64,000 bases of DNA from Lineus longissimus (GCF_910592395.1 NC_088320.1:15252501-15316500), one strand, 5' to 3'; counted from the stretch's first letter, positions 10,010 to 21,725 are shown. Numbers and translations are program-made. Notes: generated by a model from the letters alone, not told the origin.

Positions 10010-10730
10010 TCTTTGATAGCTTTTTTACAAACATGGTTTTTATAGGACATGATAGAAATATCAAAAATGTCCTGGCGCAGGTTGATACGAGCGTGAAATT
10101 GTGCTGGCAATGAAAGGGTTAATTCTTGTACTTTCGTTCACCTGTGGTCACCTACTGTATCGACGTCTGTGTTGGCAGAGAGCATATCGTTTTATTGGCT
10201 TGGAGAATGACTGATAGGCCTCGCCGACAAATCTCAGAAACAATAAGCTAGAGCTGTTCAATCTCGCACAAAACAACGTCTGAACGTAGCAAATGATGAA
10301 GAAAAACGAGGTGCTGAGGAGCATATGAATGTCTCGGTAATAAACCGAGATCTCCCACTGCTTGGTGATCTCTCATCAGGCTACGGCTGATTGCTGCATA
10401 CATGAATAAGCCAATTTCCTGTAGGCCATCATCGCGCGAGTGTCCATCCCACCAACCCAATGTCTCTTGGCTTTATCATTGTCTCTCAGATGTAACAATG
10501 TTAACCCTTGCTTTTCATACTTGTGGCAGCAACTTTGTTGTGTTCTTTCACTCATCTCAAGTCTTCACTTACATTGTAACACATTTAAGGGGCAGCCACT
10601 GCTTGTACCGATATTCTAAATTGACCACTCTATACCAGGGATTGCCAACTATACTTTGACACCCCACATCGGGATTAGGATCAAATTTGGTTTCAAAAAT
10701 AACTTTGCCATGATTTTAATTTTGGTGTAC
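10010..10730. other. No recognisable feature
   Basis: Intronic sequence. The open frames present are short and show no known motif. Confidence 0.5.
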
Positions 10731-10888
10731 AGGCCTAGTCACAATTGAGATCCGTATTGCTTTGCGTCAGTTAGGCGAGTTCCAAGCAATGACACATCAC
10801 TGAAACGCTTATCTATGTTGCGCGTATATTACGCGCGCCACCGACGGGCCAATAATGCCATTTACGGGATGTCAATTGTGATTAGGAC
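10731..10888 (+). mobile_element. ACAGTCC-family element, diverged copy
   Basis: It runs from CTAGTCACAATTGAGATCC to GGATGTCAATTGTGATTAGGACTG and keeps the CG-rich core (GCGCGTATATTACGCGCGCC). Confidence 0.8.
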
Positions 10889-11689
10889 TGTATGACAAAA
10901 CTCGGTTTTCCCGATCAAAACAATTCCTTGCGGATTTTATCTTTGGGAATTTAAATTATTTCGAAAATCTGCGAAATTAAAACACCAACACTTAGGTGCA
11001 AATTGGTTAGAAGTCTTCCCGTTTTCAATGATGCCTTGGCCTGCATCATTCTCATCTCAGCCTGACGACATCGTCTTCACGAGGCGGTGAAATCCTGGCC
11101 TACTCCAGCCTGTAATGACTTCCTTCTTTCACTTTGACGAGCGTGAAACATAAACCTGAAGATCATCGCAAACATGGCGGGAAGGAAGCGCCATAAATGC
11201 ACGGGCGTGATCGAGATGGCGTATCGAGCGGAGAGAGGGGCGATGGCTATCAGGAAAATTAGTGCTGCAGAGATAAGAGGCGGTGTCATTGAAGTTCTTT
11301 ACGCTGCAGAGAATTTTTAACATCTTTACTACTAATATTTACATCTACACCATGTCTGTCATGTCGGTTACTATTTCGTTGAATACCCGATGACATGTGA
11401 TAGCATCCTCGAACCAAAAAAAGGTGCAACATGGTGTTTTTCAGTCGATAAAGTTCAACCCGCATGGGCGTAAACAGATCCGCATCTTTGAGACAAGCTC
11501 CTGAATAAGTAGATTGGCTTACTGGAAACACCGTCCCGTTTTTCAACTCTCCTTACTCAGATACGTGTACATGTACCAACCTCTAGTCATATTCCCTAAA
11601 TTAGAGGTGCAGGAAGGTTATACCGTATACACCAGTATTAGGAGAAGTGCATCCCCCACCATAGAGCAGGGAACTGCAAACACCCCTGC
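10889..11689. other. No recognisable feature
   Basis: Moderately GC-rich at 11030-11300 with overlapping minus-strand ORFs of about 70-86 codons. None carries a motif I recognise. Confidence 0.45.
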
Positions 11690-12015
11690 AACCCACTGAA
11701 AAACACCCTTGCAACCCGGCAAAACCTTTGCAACCCTGCCCACATCCATTCCAACCCACTGGAAACGCCCCTGCAACCCACTGAAAAACACCCTTGCAAC
11801 CCGGCAAAACCTTTGCAACCCTACACACATCCATTCCAACCCACTGGAAACGCCCCTGCAACCCTTCACACACCCCTCTCCAACCCACTGGAAATACCCC
11901 TGCAAACTCCTTCTAACCCACTGGTGACTGGAAATACCCCTGCTACCCTGCAAAACTCTTCCAACCCTGCAACCCTGCAAACACCCCTTCCAACCCAATG
12001 GAAATACCCCTGCAA
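11690..12015 (+). repeat. C-rich tandem repeat (84-bp higher-order unit, ~22-bp subunits)
   Basis: The subunit CCAACCCACTGGAAA.ACCCCTGCAA recurs with variants. Two consecutive ~84-bp units (starting near 11687 and 11771) are almost identical, followed by shorter variants up to about 12015. The long opposing open frames here are repeat translations, not genes. Confidence 0.85.
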
Positions 12016-12235
12016 TTTAATGGATGCACTCGTACTATTCTCCAAATGCAAAGGTATACCAGAAACAGGTGGTGATCAAGAATATGCCGAAATATTATAA
12101 CTAGAGTTCCCCTTATGCACAGCTTCGGAAAAGGATTTCAAAATTCTCTTAGATGAAGATTAGTTTCATTGAAAATATTCAACAATTTAATGAAGGTTAT
12201 ATACTCAAATTCAGTTTCAAAGCGAGTTATTTACC

Positions 12236-12469
12236 TTAAAGGTGTATGTCGTACGTAATTAGTGGTGGTCCAGGAAAATGGAAATGCAGTTAAACACAAT
12301 GCCGTACTGTAGCGATTATTCATACAAATTTGCTGAAACTTGGTATTCATTATATCTGTATATCTGTCTACACAATGGCAATACTTAAAGTTGTACTTGA
12401 TACATATTAATACAATTGGAGATTTTCAAATTCAATTACAAATTCATAATGAACGACGTAGGCCTTTAA
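12236..12469 (+). mobile_element. TTAA-type 240-bp element
   Basis: TTAA-AGGTGTATGTCGTACGTAAT at the left; GAACGACGTAGGCCT-TTAA at the right, forming an imperfect inverted repeat. The interior has the family phrases GTGGTCCAGGAAAATGGAAA and CTGTCTACACAATGGCAATA. Confidence 0.85.
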
Positions 12470-12536
12470 ACCCACTTTTGTACCTCCGCAAGAAATCTGC
12501 TTGATCCTCTTGAACCGGCATCTTTAAAGCCTATGC

Positions 12537-13335
12537 AACTATTGTACCTCTGCTAAAAAACAGCTCCTTTTGAGTTAGAGTCAGCGGTGTTAAAATCATC
12601 TTAACCTCACTAGTGTACCTCTGCTAAAAACAGCTCCTTTTGAGTAAGAGTCAGCGGTGTTAAAATCATCTTAATCTGACAAGTGTACCTCTGCTAAAAA
12701 ACAGCTCCTTTTGAGTCAGAGTCAGCGGTGTGAAAATCATCTTAACCTCACTAGTGTACCTCTGCTTAAAACAGCTCCTTTTGAGTAAGAGTCAGCAGTG
12801 TTAAAATCATCTTAACCTCACTAGTGTACCTCTGCTAAAACAGTTCCTTTTGAGTTAGAGTCAGCGATGTTAAAATCATCTTAACCTCACTAGTGTACCT
12901 CTGCTAAAACAGCTCCTTTTGAGTAAGAGTCAGCAGTGTTAAAATCATCTTAACCTAACTAGTGTGCCTCTGCTAAAAACAGCTCCTTTTGAGTAAGAGT
13001 CAGCGGTGTTAAAATCATCTTAACCTCACTAGTGTACCTCTGCTAAAAACAGCTCATTTTGAGTAAGAGTCAGCAGTGTTAAAATCATCTTAACCTCACT
13101 AGTGTACCTCTGCTAAAAACAGTTCCTTTTGAGTAAGAGTCAGCAGTGTTCAAATCATCTTAACCTCACTAGTGTACCTCTGCTAGAAAACAGCTCCTTT
13201 TGAGTAAGAGTCAGCGGTGTTAAAACCATCTTAACCTCACTAGTGTACCTCTGCTAAAAAACAGCTCCTTTTGAGTAAGAGTCAGCGGTGTTAAAACCAT
13301 CTTAACCTCACTAGTGTACCTCTGCTAGAAATCAG
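12537..13335 (+). repeat. 70-bp satellite array, about 12 units
   Basis: The unit GTGTACCTCTGCTAAAAACA-GCTCCTTTTGAGTAAGAGTC-AGCGGTGTTAAAATCATCTT-AACCTCACTA (shown in pieces) repeats about 12 times with few substitutions and 1-bp indels in the A-run. The last unit degrades at about 13335. No frame is open through the array. Confidence 0.95.
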
Positions 13336-14033
13336 CTCCCTTTTATTCAGGTCACTTGAACACGGCACAATGTATTCAGTTGAAATCTTCGAAGTATCAA
13401 GTTTCTTCTCAACTCGCAAGACCAACGTCTATTCTGTGAGTTGTTGAGTTGGGCGGCTCATCCTTGCGCTTGAGCAAATCTTCTGATTAAGATAATTACC
13501 GAACCATAATAGCCTCAGTAAACTAGGCATGATGATCTTGGTTCGATATAATTAAATGGCCGTCAGCGCCAAGGCAAATCTTGCTTGAGGCATGGCAAGG
13601 ACGTTCGCAACAACAATGGCACAAGGCGCATCCACAATAAGTTCATGCAAGCGTGCGCCAAGAACTTCAAGTCTATTAGTAAGTCAAATTACAATTTACA
13701 GTTTAACGCTTTCATTGTCAGCTTTTGTCTCTCACAGAATAGTTACAGTACTACAGATTGGCTTTAACTCTTTAGGGGCAAGGCAAAGTGTTGATTCAGC
13801 GTCGAACACCAAAGTATGGGGAGGGCAGACCGCATATTGTGATGGGGGTGGCCCTTTCCAGGACACTAGGATAAGCAAAAATATTTGTATAGCAGATTCA
13901 GAACAATAAAAGAAATGTGGAAGAAGGCCAAAATTGATATCAGGAAACAAAAGGGGGGCTTTTATTACCGGCCATCAAGGCAGGTGCCCCATTTCCTTTG
14001 ACACTCTCATCATCGGTGACAAATGAGTTAACT
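13336..14033. other. No recognisable feature
   Basis: An ORF of 105 codons starts at 13592 on the plus strand and has no recognisable motif. I treat it as chance. Confidence 0.45.
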
Positions 14034-14272
14034 TTAAAGGGGTACACCATTCGTTGAAAATTTGATTTTTTTAATAGAATTTGAAAATTACCTATTGCGT
14101 AAGAACATACTGAATATAGCTTTCAGCATTGCCTTTGTGTGGAGGAAACAGGAACTACTTTACATACATATTTCAGCAAAGTTGCATGCATAATTTTCCA
14201 CTACAGTATTGTGTATGATTGCATTTCTATTTTCTTGGACCACCAGTAATTACGAATGGCGTACCCCTTTAA
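14034..14272 (-). mobile_element. TTAA-type 240-bp element (reverse copy)
   Basis: TTAA-AGGGGTACACCATTCGTTGA at the left and TTACGAATGGCGTACCCCT-TTAA at the right. This copy has the best-preserved terminal symmetry of the family in the window. Confidence 0.88.
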
Positions 14273-14593
14273 ATACTCCCCTAAGTAATGTGTCGACGCC
14301 CCAGGCTCTGTAAGAGGGATTTAATAAGTCATTTACTAAAGTGAATGAAGCAAAATCTGATTGGCCAAGATGGAAAAATAATGAATGCCCAGCTAACCAG
14401 ATAATGGTGAGTTTGGCCGTGAATTAGTCAATTATCGTGTAGTGCATTGGCCGCGGGCGACAGTGGATCAAACATTGTTACAACGTCCGCGACTTTTTGA
14501 CAGCATTTTTTGCGTGTTGTATTTAGAAATACTCCAATTTCACCAATCTAAGACCAAATTTGAATATCCAAGTCAGACGAAACAGACAAATGG

Positions 14594-14667
14594 TGACGTC
14601 AGTTGTACTTTTATGCGTTGCGTCACAGAAGATGTCATATATGACGTCAACAAATCTCTTTGACGTC
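14594..14667. promoter_or_regulatory. Cluster of CRE/ATF-type sites
   Basis: Two exact TGACGTCA palindromes (14594-14601, 14642-14649), one TTGCGTCA (14618-14625) and one TGACGTC (14661-14667) fall within 74 bp. TGACGTCA is the CREB/ATF consensus (established). Activity as an intronic enhancer is an inference. Confidence 0.5.
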
Positions 14668-15488
14668 TTTCAGCCTTTATAACTCAAATACTACATTGAA
14701 TTAGTCAGACACCGATTAAGACTCAAATATTTGTCATCAGAACTTTATGGCACCTGATTTTAATCTACATTGCTGGTGATTGTAAAATGCTGTATTATAT
14801 GAGCATAATGATTATGGTCCGTCCTTTGAAGTGTCCTCTTTCAAAACATCACAGACAGACTTCTACCATCATCGCTTCAAAGGCACAATTTATTGCCAAA
14901 GCTCGAGCACATCCCCCCCCCCCATATCATCGAGCAAAGCTCACTTTATTTCTCTCTCGTGCCTGCTGTCTATCAATCCCCATGTCGCCTAATTAACAAT
15001 GGATCACAAGCAAGCAAACAGCAGTAACGATATCATTTTACACGAGTATCGTCCCAATGTTCAGCAGCATCAGGGCTAGCCCAATGAAATAGGCTGTTGA
15101 TCGAGCTATGTGCTCCCTCGAAAAAGGCCAGGAATTCCAGCCTTACGCAATTCAGCCTACTGCACTGATGAAGACCCTCTGTAATGTATTTTACTATGTA
15201 ACGCCCGTGCGTGGAGCTGTTTTTTACTGGCGCTGTTTGGAGGATGGGCAGACTATCCCAGTGCTACTTTCAGCATGCCCTATGATATTTTCAATTGGCC
15301 AATCACCTGGTGGATGAAACGCCACCATTCGAGGTCAATTCCTGTCCCTCTTGCACCGGGACGGGCCAGGTCGGTCTGCAGCAGGGCAAGATCATGGCGG
15401 TGTCCATGTCCGAGGTTTATTTGCCAGAATGTTTGCAAAGATGCATATAGTAAAGTTGTACTAGTATGGACTATTTGATTTAAGGAAT
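14668..15488. other. No gene; GC-richer block near 15.3 kb
   Basis: 15330-15420 is GC-rich compared with its surroundings and carries short open frames in several frames. None has both a usable acceptor and a family match. A run of C lies near 14916. Confidence 0.45.
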
Positions 15489-15853
15489 AGCATTCCGCGA
15501 AGATGACGTCACTGCAGCTGCTGTCCTCTATTTCCCCATCGCTGAATTACAGGCAATGTCGGACAAACATGCGGTTTCGTAATGGATTCAGGCTTTCTAA
15601 CTAGGGCAGTTAGATTCAATCTGGCACATGTCCGAGTGTTGGAAATACAACATAATTGTTCTGAATATTTCTCTCTCTGACTCTATGGTATCATTCATGC
15701 TAAAAACAATGCAGGGTCAAAGATAATTGACTTTGAAATAAGCTCAAATGCTTAGAAATAAGTGTCGATGTCCGACTGTCACGTGACTAAAACGTCATCA
15801 ATATCTTATGCAAATGACCTTGTGAGCTATAAATAGTAACTTCGCGGAATGCT
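15489..15853 (+). mobile_element. 365-bp inverted-repeat element, copy 1
   Basis: Termini AGCATTCCGCGAAG / CTTCGCGGAATGCT flanked by AT on both sides. It is exactly as long as the copies at 25667 and 34196 and almost identical to them. Near the left end is TGACGTCA (15504-15511). Toward the right end are CACGTG (15780-15785), ACGTCA (15792-15797), the octamer ATGCAAAT (15808-15815) and a TATA-like CTATAAATAG (15827-15836), all within 75 bp of the end. It has no ORF of note, so it is non-autonomous. Confidence 0.92.
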
Positions 15854-16467
15854 ATTGAACCCGAGGTAGAGTCTCTATATTGAGGAACCAAACCCGTGGC
15901 GGTGGAGCTAAAATGGGGTCAAAGTTTGACTGAATTTTTATAGTTAAATTTAAATTCTTCACATAGAATTCTGCAGCACGTTTAAACGAACTTATTTGAT
16001 AAAACGAAAATTTTGAAATAGAGATGCCTCGGCCTTACGTCTAAATAACTTGGCGGGTACGTGCAACGAATGTGCTTCGTGGCATGGCCTGAGGACACAA
16101 AGCAGGGCCATGACACAGCGGTGCCAGCCAGGGGAGAATGTTTGCCGCAAACGCAGCTTGCACAACGCTCAGTCTCATCTTACATGTAATAGATACCGTA
16201 GAGACAGCAGCTCATGGTCGGTTAGGATCCTTGCTCGAGGGCACAATCTCTATTTAGCCGTATTAAGCCATTTAGGAGCATTAGATGATTTTCGCTCCAT
16301 TAAAACTGGGCGGGTTTGACCGCAGCATAAAGGATTGGATTGAATCGAGAGGTCTTGAGACGAAAACAAACTATTAAATTCGTAACTGAAAGTAACGTAT
16401 GATGGTGTTCATTGTATCAGCACACTCTGCATTCAATGATAAAACCTGATCTGCATCTGATAGAAAA
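15854..16467. other. No recognisable feature
   Basis: An 89-codon ORF (16050-16319, plus) has no motif I know; nothing else stands out. Confidence 0.45.
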
Positions 16468-17003
16468 TGAAACCCCCTCTACATTCAATGGTTAATGAAA
16501 CCCCCTATGCATTTAATGGTTAATGAAACCCCCTCTGCATTCAATGGTTAATGAAACCCCCTCTGCATTCAATGGTTAATGAAACCCCCTCTGAATTCAA
16601 TGGTTAATGAAACCCCCTCTGCATTCAACGGTTAATTAAACCAGCTCTTCATTCAACTGTTAATGAAACCAGCTCTGCATTTAATGATTAATGAAACTCC
16701 CTCTGCACTCAATTGTTAATGTAACCCCCTCTGTATTCAATTGTTGATTAAACACCCTCTGCATTCAATGGTTAATGAAACCAATTCTATATTCAATGGT
16801 TTATGACACCGCCTCTGCATGCAATGGTTTATGAAACCCCCTCTGCATTCAATGGTTAATGAAACCAGCTCTGCACTCCGTGGTTAATGAAACCCACTCT
16901 GAATTTAGTGGTTAATGAAACCCACTCTGTATTTAGTGGTTAATGAAACCCACTCTGTATTCAATGGTTAAAGAATTTGTTCCACATTTAATGGTTAATG
17001 CAG
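16468..17003 (+). repeat. 28-bp minisatellite, about 19 units
   Basis: The unit GAAACCCCCTCTGCATTC-AATGGTTAAT repeats head to tail. Central copies are nearly perfect; later ones vary (CAGCTCTGC, CACTCTGTATTTAGTGG). Confidence 0.95.
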
Positions 17004-18247
17004 CCAGGGTTATCTCTAAATTAACGTAGATCACTGCCCTTCAGGAGTTTGAGGTCATAAGTTAAGGAGTAGAAGGTCAGATACCAGTCAGATTAAAATA
17101 AATTAATCCCCAATTCTGTCATCTTTGTTAGTGATTAATTTGTAAATTCATTAAAAGAAAGTCATCTTTGACTTATAAGCTTCATCACCTTGGATTCACA
17201 GTAACTGCATCAAAGTCAATGAACGAATTAACTCCTCATTTCTCACTTCGGTTATTTCATTCTAAGTTTGACGACACTCCCCCTACATTTTATGAATAAC
17301 TCGACAGTGAATGGTCATGAGTGTGAAATCGCATCAAAAAGTCACACGAATTTGTCAGAAATTTAACATCTCTCAAAAACTTACGCATTACGATTCGAGA
17401 GGCTAGATGGTGCATGTGTCAACACTGTGCGTATTCAGTGTGTGAAATAGTAGAAAGATAAAATAAATTTTACGTGCAAGCGTCGTAGAAAAACCCCTGA
17501 TCCCTTTTTAATATCTTCCAAGAAATAAGAAAAGAAAAATAGAATTTTGAAGCAGATTGAATGGTAATCAGATTTGCATGCAACGCTGTTTCCTTGAATG
17601 AGCTACCTCCCGCTTAAAAGAGGCCCACATGCTGGGACATCCAATCAGTTAATTCCCCCTAGTTAGTCCTCATTCAATGATGGGTCCTTATATTTTATGA
17701 GGGGAATGGTCTCTTTGGGAAGTTGGGTTTACCACAAAATGGTTTTTGTGATTCAGGTTAGAGGAAAAAGTGTCCAAACAAGAAAAGTATCTGATGATAT
17801 AACAAGAAAAGAATCACCTCAATTGTCATTCATAACCCCATATTCGAATGGTTACAAGTAATTCCGTACATGAGACTGGGTTGATTACAAGACGTTGAAT
17901 ATGAAGTGTGGTTTCCTTTGGTTGTACCAGCAAAAGACCCGTGGACACAAAGCCACAAGTCTTCAAAAGAACAGTCTGAGTTGACGCATATTGAAGGCCG
18001 GAGCTCTTTCCATCATTTACCCAAGACTAGAAGATACCCTGACGAAAGGAGCCGTAAGTTAGCTAAATTATTACCTTCAAAGAAACGTCTGGAAGACTAA
18101 GGATCATGTGGTTAAAGATCGTCCATCAAGATTTGAATCCACTGGGAATGAACACAACAATGAAGAATGGACAAAGACGAGGAGAAAAAGGCAGGGTCAG
18201 AGTTTGTTTCAGAATGTGATAAATCTATCTTTTCCATTTTAAGAAAG
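17004..18247. other. No recognisable feature
   Basis: AT-rich intronic sequence with no repeat family, RNA gene or exon that I can support. Confidence 0.5.
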
Positions 18248-18492
18248 GCCGGGTCTATTTGGAAAGCCGCTCGCCGAACAGGCATCTTTTTTGTCCTGTT
18301 TGGAGAGCCGCTTGCCAAACAGCACTGAAAAGCCACTCTGTTCGGCCAGCCAGGCTTGCCAAACAGGTAAAAAATCGACCCTGTTTGGCGAGCTGGAGAC
18401 TTTACTTTAATATTAATGAGTTCGGCTCTCCATTCAGGACAAGAAAAAGTCGCTGTTTGGTAAGCCGGGCTTGCCAAGTAGTCACTTCCTTT
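18248..18492 (+). mobile_element. GCCAAACAGG palindromic element, copy 1
   Basis: Built of repeated, inverted TTGCCAAACAGG / CCTGTTTGG.GAGC blocks around AGCCGCTCGCCGAACAGG. The copy at 38995-39236 matches over essentially its whole length, including the TTTACTTTAATATTAATGAG linker. Confidence 0.8.
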
Positions 18493-19213
18493 GAGAAAAT
18501 TTTGATTTGAAAATTTGAGTTCATTTGGAAGTACATTAGAAATACTTTGATGACTGTCCGCCAATCAACATGTTTTACGCAGTGAGCTTCAAATTTGGTT
18601 GGTTCTTTATAGGGTAGATTCATCGGGTAGCTCACTGCAAACTTTCAGAAAGGGGGTTGATGGTGATCAGGACCATAGTTAGTCATCATAGACTGAGATT
18701 AGCATGGAAAGTTATAGCGATATCTCTCAAACCTTCATATAAGATGACTGCGATAACTCGAGCACTAACCTCCCACCAGGGGGCAGTGCACTGTGTTTAT
18801 CCCAGCGGGCTAATGGCCGCCTGCCTTCATTAACTGCTGCGGCGTCAACTCCTCACTGGCACCTGGGATTAAAACAGAATATTTCGCGTAATTATCCTGT
18901 CGAGAAAATCACGCGCACGACAATTTTCTAGTGTGATTCTTCGTGAATGTCAGCCGAGTTTTCCAGCTTGTATTCAAGTCTTGTGACTTTCACGTTGAAA
19001 ATTGACGCAATTGTTTCATTTAGTGACCTTGGCTGTTGCCAAGGCAACCCGAGATACAGACATTACAATGAAAAGTTGCTTATTTGCATAAAGTTTATAT
19101 ACTGTTTGGGTATTTTAGCAAACATTTCTTGATTCTTCAGGTGATGATGCGGTAAAACTGAAAATACCCTGAATAGTTGCTCAATAGTAGCCATTGTGAT
19201 AATTTAACAATAC
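18493..19213. other. No recognisable feature
   Basis: Nothing supported. A small region at 18770-18850 is GC-richer. Confidence 0.5.
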
Positions 19214-19399
19214 ATTGCTACCTCTCTTTAGCGGACACCTCTCCATTAAGGACAGTAGTTGTGCTCCCAACTGTCCGCCAATCAACATGTTGATAATATT
19301 GCTGTTTCCATTCAATTTGACTTTCTCCAATCAGGTCCCCTCTTTATTCAAGACAGTACCTGTCAGTCTCGAAGGTGTCCTTAATATAGAGGTCCTACA
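19214..19399 (+). mobile_element. CAGTRGAACCTC-family element, degenerate
   Basis: Contains the family phrases AGCGGACACCTCTCCATTAA, CATTCAATTTGACTTTCTCC and GTGTCCTTAATATAGAGG. The termini are eroded. Confidence 0.7.
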
Positions 19400-19923
19400 C
19401 TTTTTGTTGCAAATACATGTAGTAGCGACTATAATTGCAGGTCGCAGCAACATATATCACTCGTTTGTGAGGCACTTTAGGCCATATTGAACAAAAAATC
19501 GGCCAGATCAATATGATCATGACTTGAAATCCCAGATCCCCATGGACCGTGAGACCAGACATCAAAACTTGAATTCCAGTTTGTAACTTGATGAGGAGGA
19601 GGATTTCAGAAATACCACACAATTTGTCATTATCATCATCTCTTATTTCGTTGTGTCTATGTCATCCTAACTGTCCCCTTGGTACTCCTAAATCCTAAAA
19701 TGCCTGGCTAATCCCTTTAGCTTTATCTCAATCTATTTGTAGTTTGAGAAAATAAAAGGTTTTGAAATTCACATGATTTCGCTGACACGTACCATAATAA
19801 ACTATTTATCATTCATGAGAGCTTCTGTTTAGAAATATTCCATTGAGGCATCAGCTTCACCTGTCTCATGCCTGAAATATTCGAAGACCCTCCTTGAACA
19901 CCTTTCATTTTCAGTGTTTTGTA

Positions 19924-20236
19924 TAGTCCAAGTCACAATTGACATCCCTTCTGCTCCGCGTAAGATACAGGCAAAATAATGTTGCACAATAGCGTGAACT
20001 GTGGGCACCTACTGTGCAAAGTTCGCTCAGTAGGATCACGCACCACCAGAGCATAGACTGCGTGCTGCTTACGCAACACATAGGGTATGTCAATTGTGAG
20101 AGGGACTGTTTAGAACTCTCTGATGCAGTGAATGGTGTTGTGCAAATCTCAAACGCAGCTTACACACCACCAGAGCATAGACTGTGTGCTGCTTACGCAA
20201 CGCATAGGGTATGTCAATTGTGACAGGGACTGCTTA
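19924..20236 (+). mobile_element. ACAGTCC-family element with duplicated right end
   Basis: Left end TAGTCCAAGTCACAATTGAC. The right-end block CACCACCAGAGCATAGACTG...GGGTATGTCAATTGTGA.AGGGACTG occurs twice (about 20040-20110 and 20163-20234), separated by about 52 bp of unrelated sequence. Either one element duplicated its end or two elements overlap. Confidence 0.8.
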
Positions 20237-21398
20237 ACTATATGTTATGCAAATCTTAAACTACCTGTAGGTTTCAATCAATTTACTAGTACATGTAGCA
20301 GAAGATTAATCAATGAATGGTTATCCTAAACTTATAGGATTTTTATAAGTGTTTTGATTGGATTTCTTGAGACTTCTTGATCAACCGAAAGATCTCAGAT
20401 CAGTTAAAAGTTGAAAACTTCTATCAAACCATTTTGAAAATGATGTAAAACTGTCATCATTTTCGCTAAGTGACACAATAAACGCTATAATTACGCAAAA
20501 TTTCAGAAAATGGCAATTTGCCTCAATTTGATAATTTCGGGTTTGAATTTAAGCCCAATTTCTATGCAGTTAGTTCCAATCTGTGATTATGATGGTCACG
20601 AATATATGAACACAAAGAAAGAAGAAAGATGCATGATATGACGGTAGCATATTCCCGTTATTTGTTTTTAATCACGAGGACTCAATAAAATGTTGTCAAA
20701 CATCTCGATCATCTGGCTATACACGAACGATTTCTGTAAACTCACAACCACCACAGCTGTATAATCAATGAGGAACACTGTTGCTCAATGGTGATCATTG
20801 TTCGACCAGAGACTTCAACAACTCATTCTATTCCATTCTATGCTCATCGATTCCGTCAATTAACCATCTCAATTCGATTTTAATAACAGCGTGCAGCGCT
20901 GCGGGCACAATGCCGACCAAGTTACATGACGTAGTTGAGGTTTAATCACAAGGCGAATAATTCTTTACGAGGTCCTCACCAACAAATATGACAAATAATA
21001 CACTACATTAGTTACATAGGAGAAAAGTCATTTCAGAATTAATCACATTCGCTGGAACAAGTCAGAGATATTTATGTGGAATTTCACCAAAATTACTCCA
21101 TAAAATATCAGTGATTTGACATAAGTAGGTATTCAGGCGTACAAAGCCTTTTCGTCGCACTTAATGCTGGCTTGGCGCTCACCGCGTAATGACTTTAAGA
21201 TTATAAGATGGTGAATATTAATTTTGTGCGATGTGGGATATGTCAACATAATAGCAGCTTAGGTAGGGATTCATCATACAGTGATGTCTTCTTGGGTTTT
21301 TCTCATTGTGAGAAAGCCGCATTGTCGCCAATGGGAGACTGATGACTGGGCAGGTGTAGTGGCGAATGAATCTTCCTAGTCGTGACAGCAGGGAGGTA
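20237..21398. other. No recognisable feature
   Basis: AT-rich intronic sequence with no supported element. Confidence 0.5.
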
Positions 21399-21599
21399 CA
21401 GTCCCAGTCACAACTGACCTACCATCGGCTTCGCGTCAACCACGCTAAACCTACAATCTGGTGCCACGTAAGCTTGGTGCAGCTTACAGTAGTTGCGTGC
21501 ATAACTTTGTGAAATTTCTGCATAATGCGGAACATTGTGTTCGTAGATTGTGATTGGTGTCTGCAAATTTAGGGATGTCAATTGTGATTGAGACTGTAG
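21399..21599 (+). mobile_element. ACAGTCC-family element
   Basis: ACAGTCCCAGTCACAACTGA at the left and GGGATGTCAATTGTGATTGAGACTGTA at the right. Length about 200 bp, as in the intact copies. Confidence 0.88.
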
Positions 21600-21683
21600 C
21601 ACGTTTCCCGCCATTGATGAATGGTGATGGCTCTTACAAAGGCCAGGAATTGGGTGCCCGTTTGTTTCACGTGACTCAATAAG

Positions 21684-21725
21684 GTTACATAACTACACCA
21701 GGGATTCCTGGTGTAGTTACGTAAC
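21684..21725. repeat. 19-bp inverted repeat (hairpin)
   Basis: GTTACATAACTACACCAGG, a 4-bp loop, then CCTGGTGTAGTTACGTAAC: 18 of 19 pairs match. A third, partial copy (ACTGGTGTGGTTATG) follows at about 21739-21753. Confidence 0.85.

Noticed and set aside
11601-12100. Long overlapping ORFs on both strands (up to 126 codons)
   Set aside because: They are translations of the C-rich tandem repeat; each unit is in frame by period, not by coding constraint.
15285-15449. A plus-strand frame with CPSCTGTGQV, resembling a C-x2-C-x-GTG zinc ribbon
   Set aside because: The frame is closed by a stop just upstream and has no AG acceptor between that stop and the motif. Other frames are equally open in this GC-rich block, so it is probably chance.
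16468-17003. Regular ~28-bp repeats as a CRISPR array
   Set aside because: Repeats are directly adjacent with no unique spacers and the DNA is animal; this is a minisatellite.
18112-18564. A 150-codon minus-strand ORF
   Set aside because: Overlaps the palindromic element at 18248-18492, and the translation follows the repeat.
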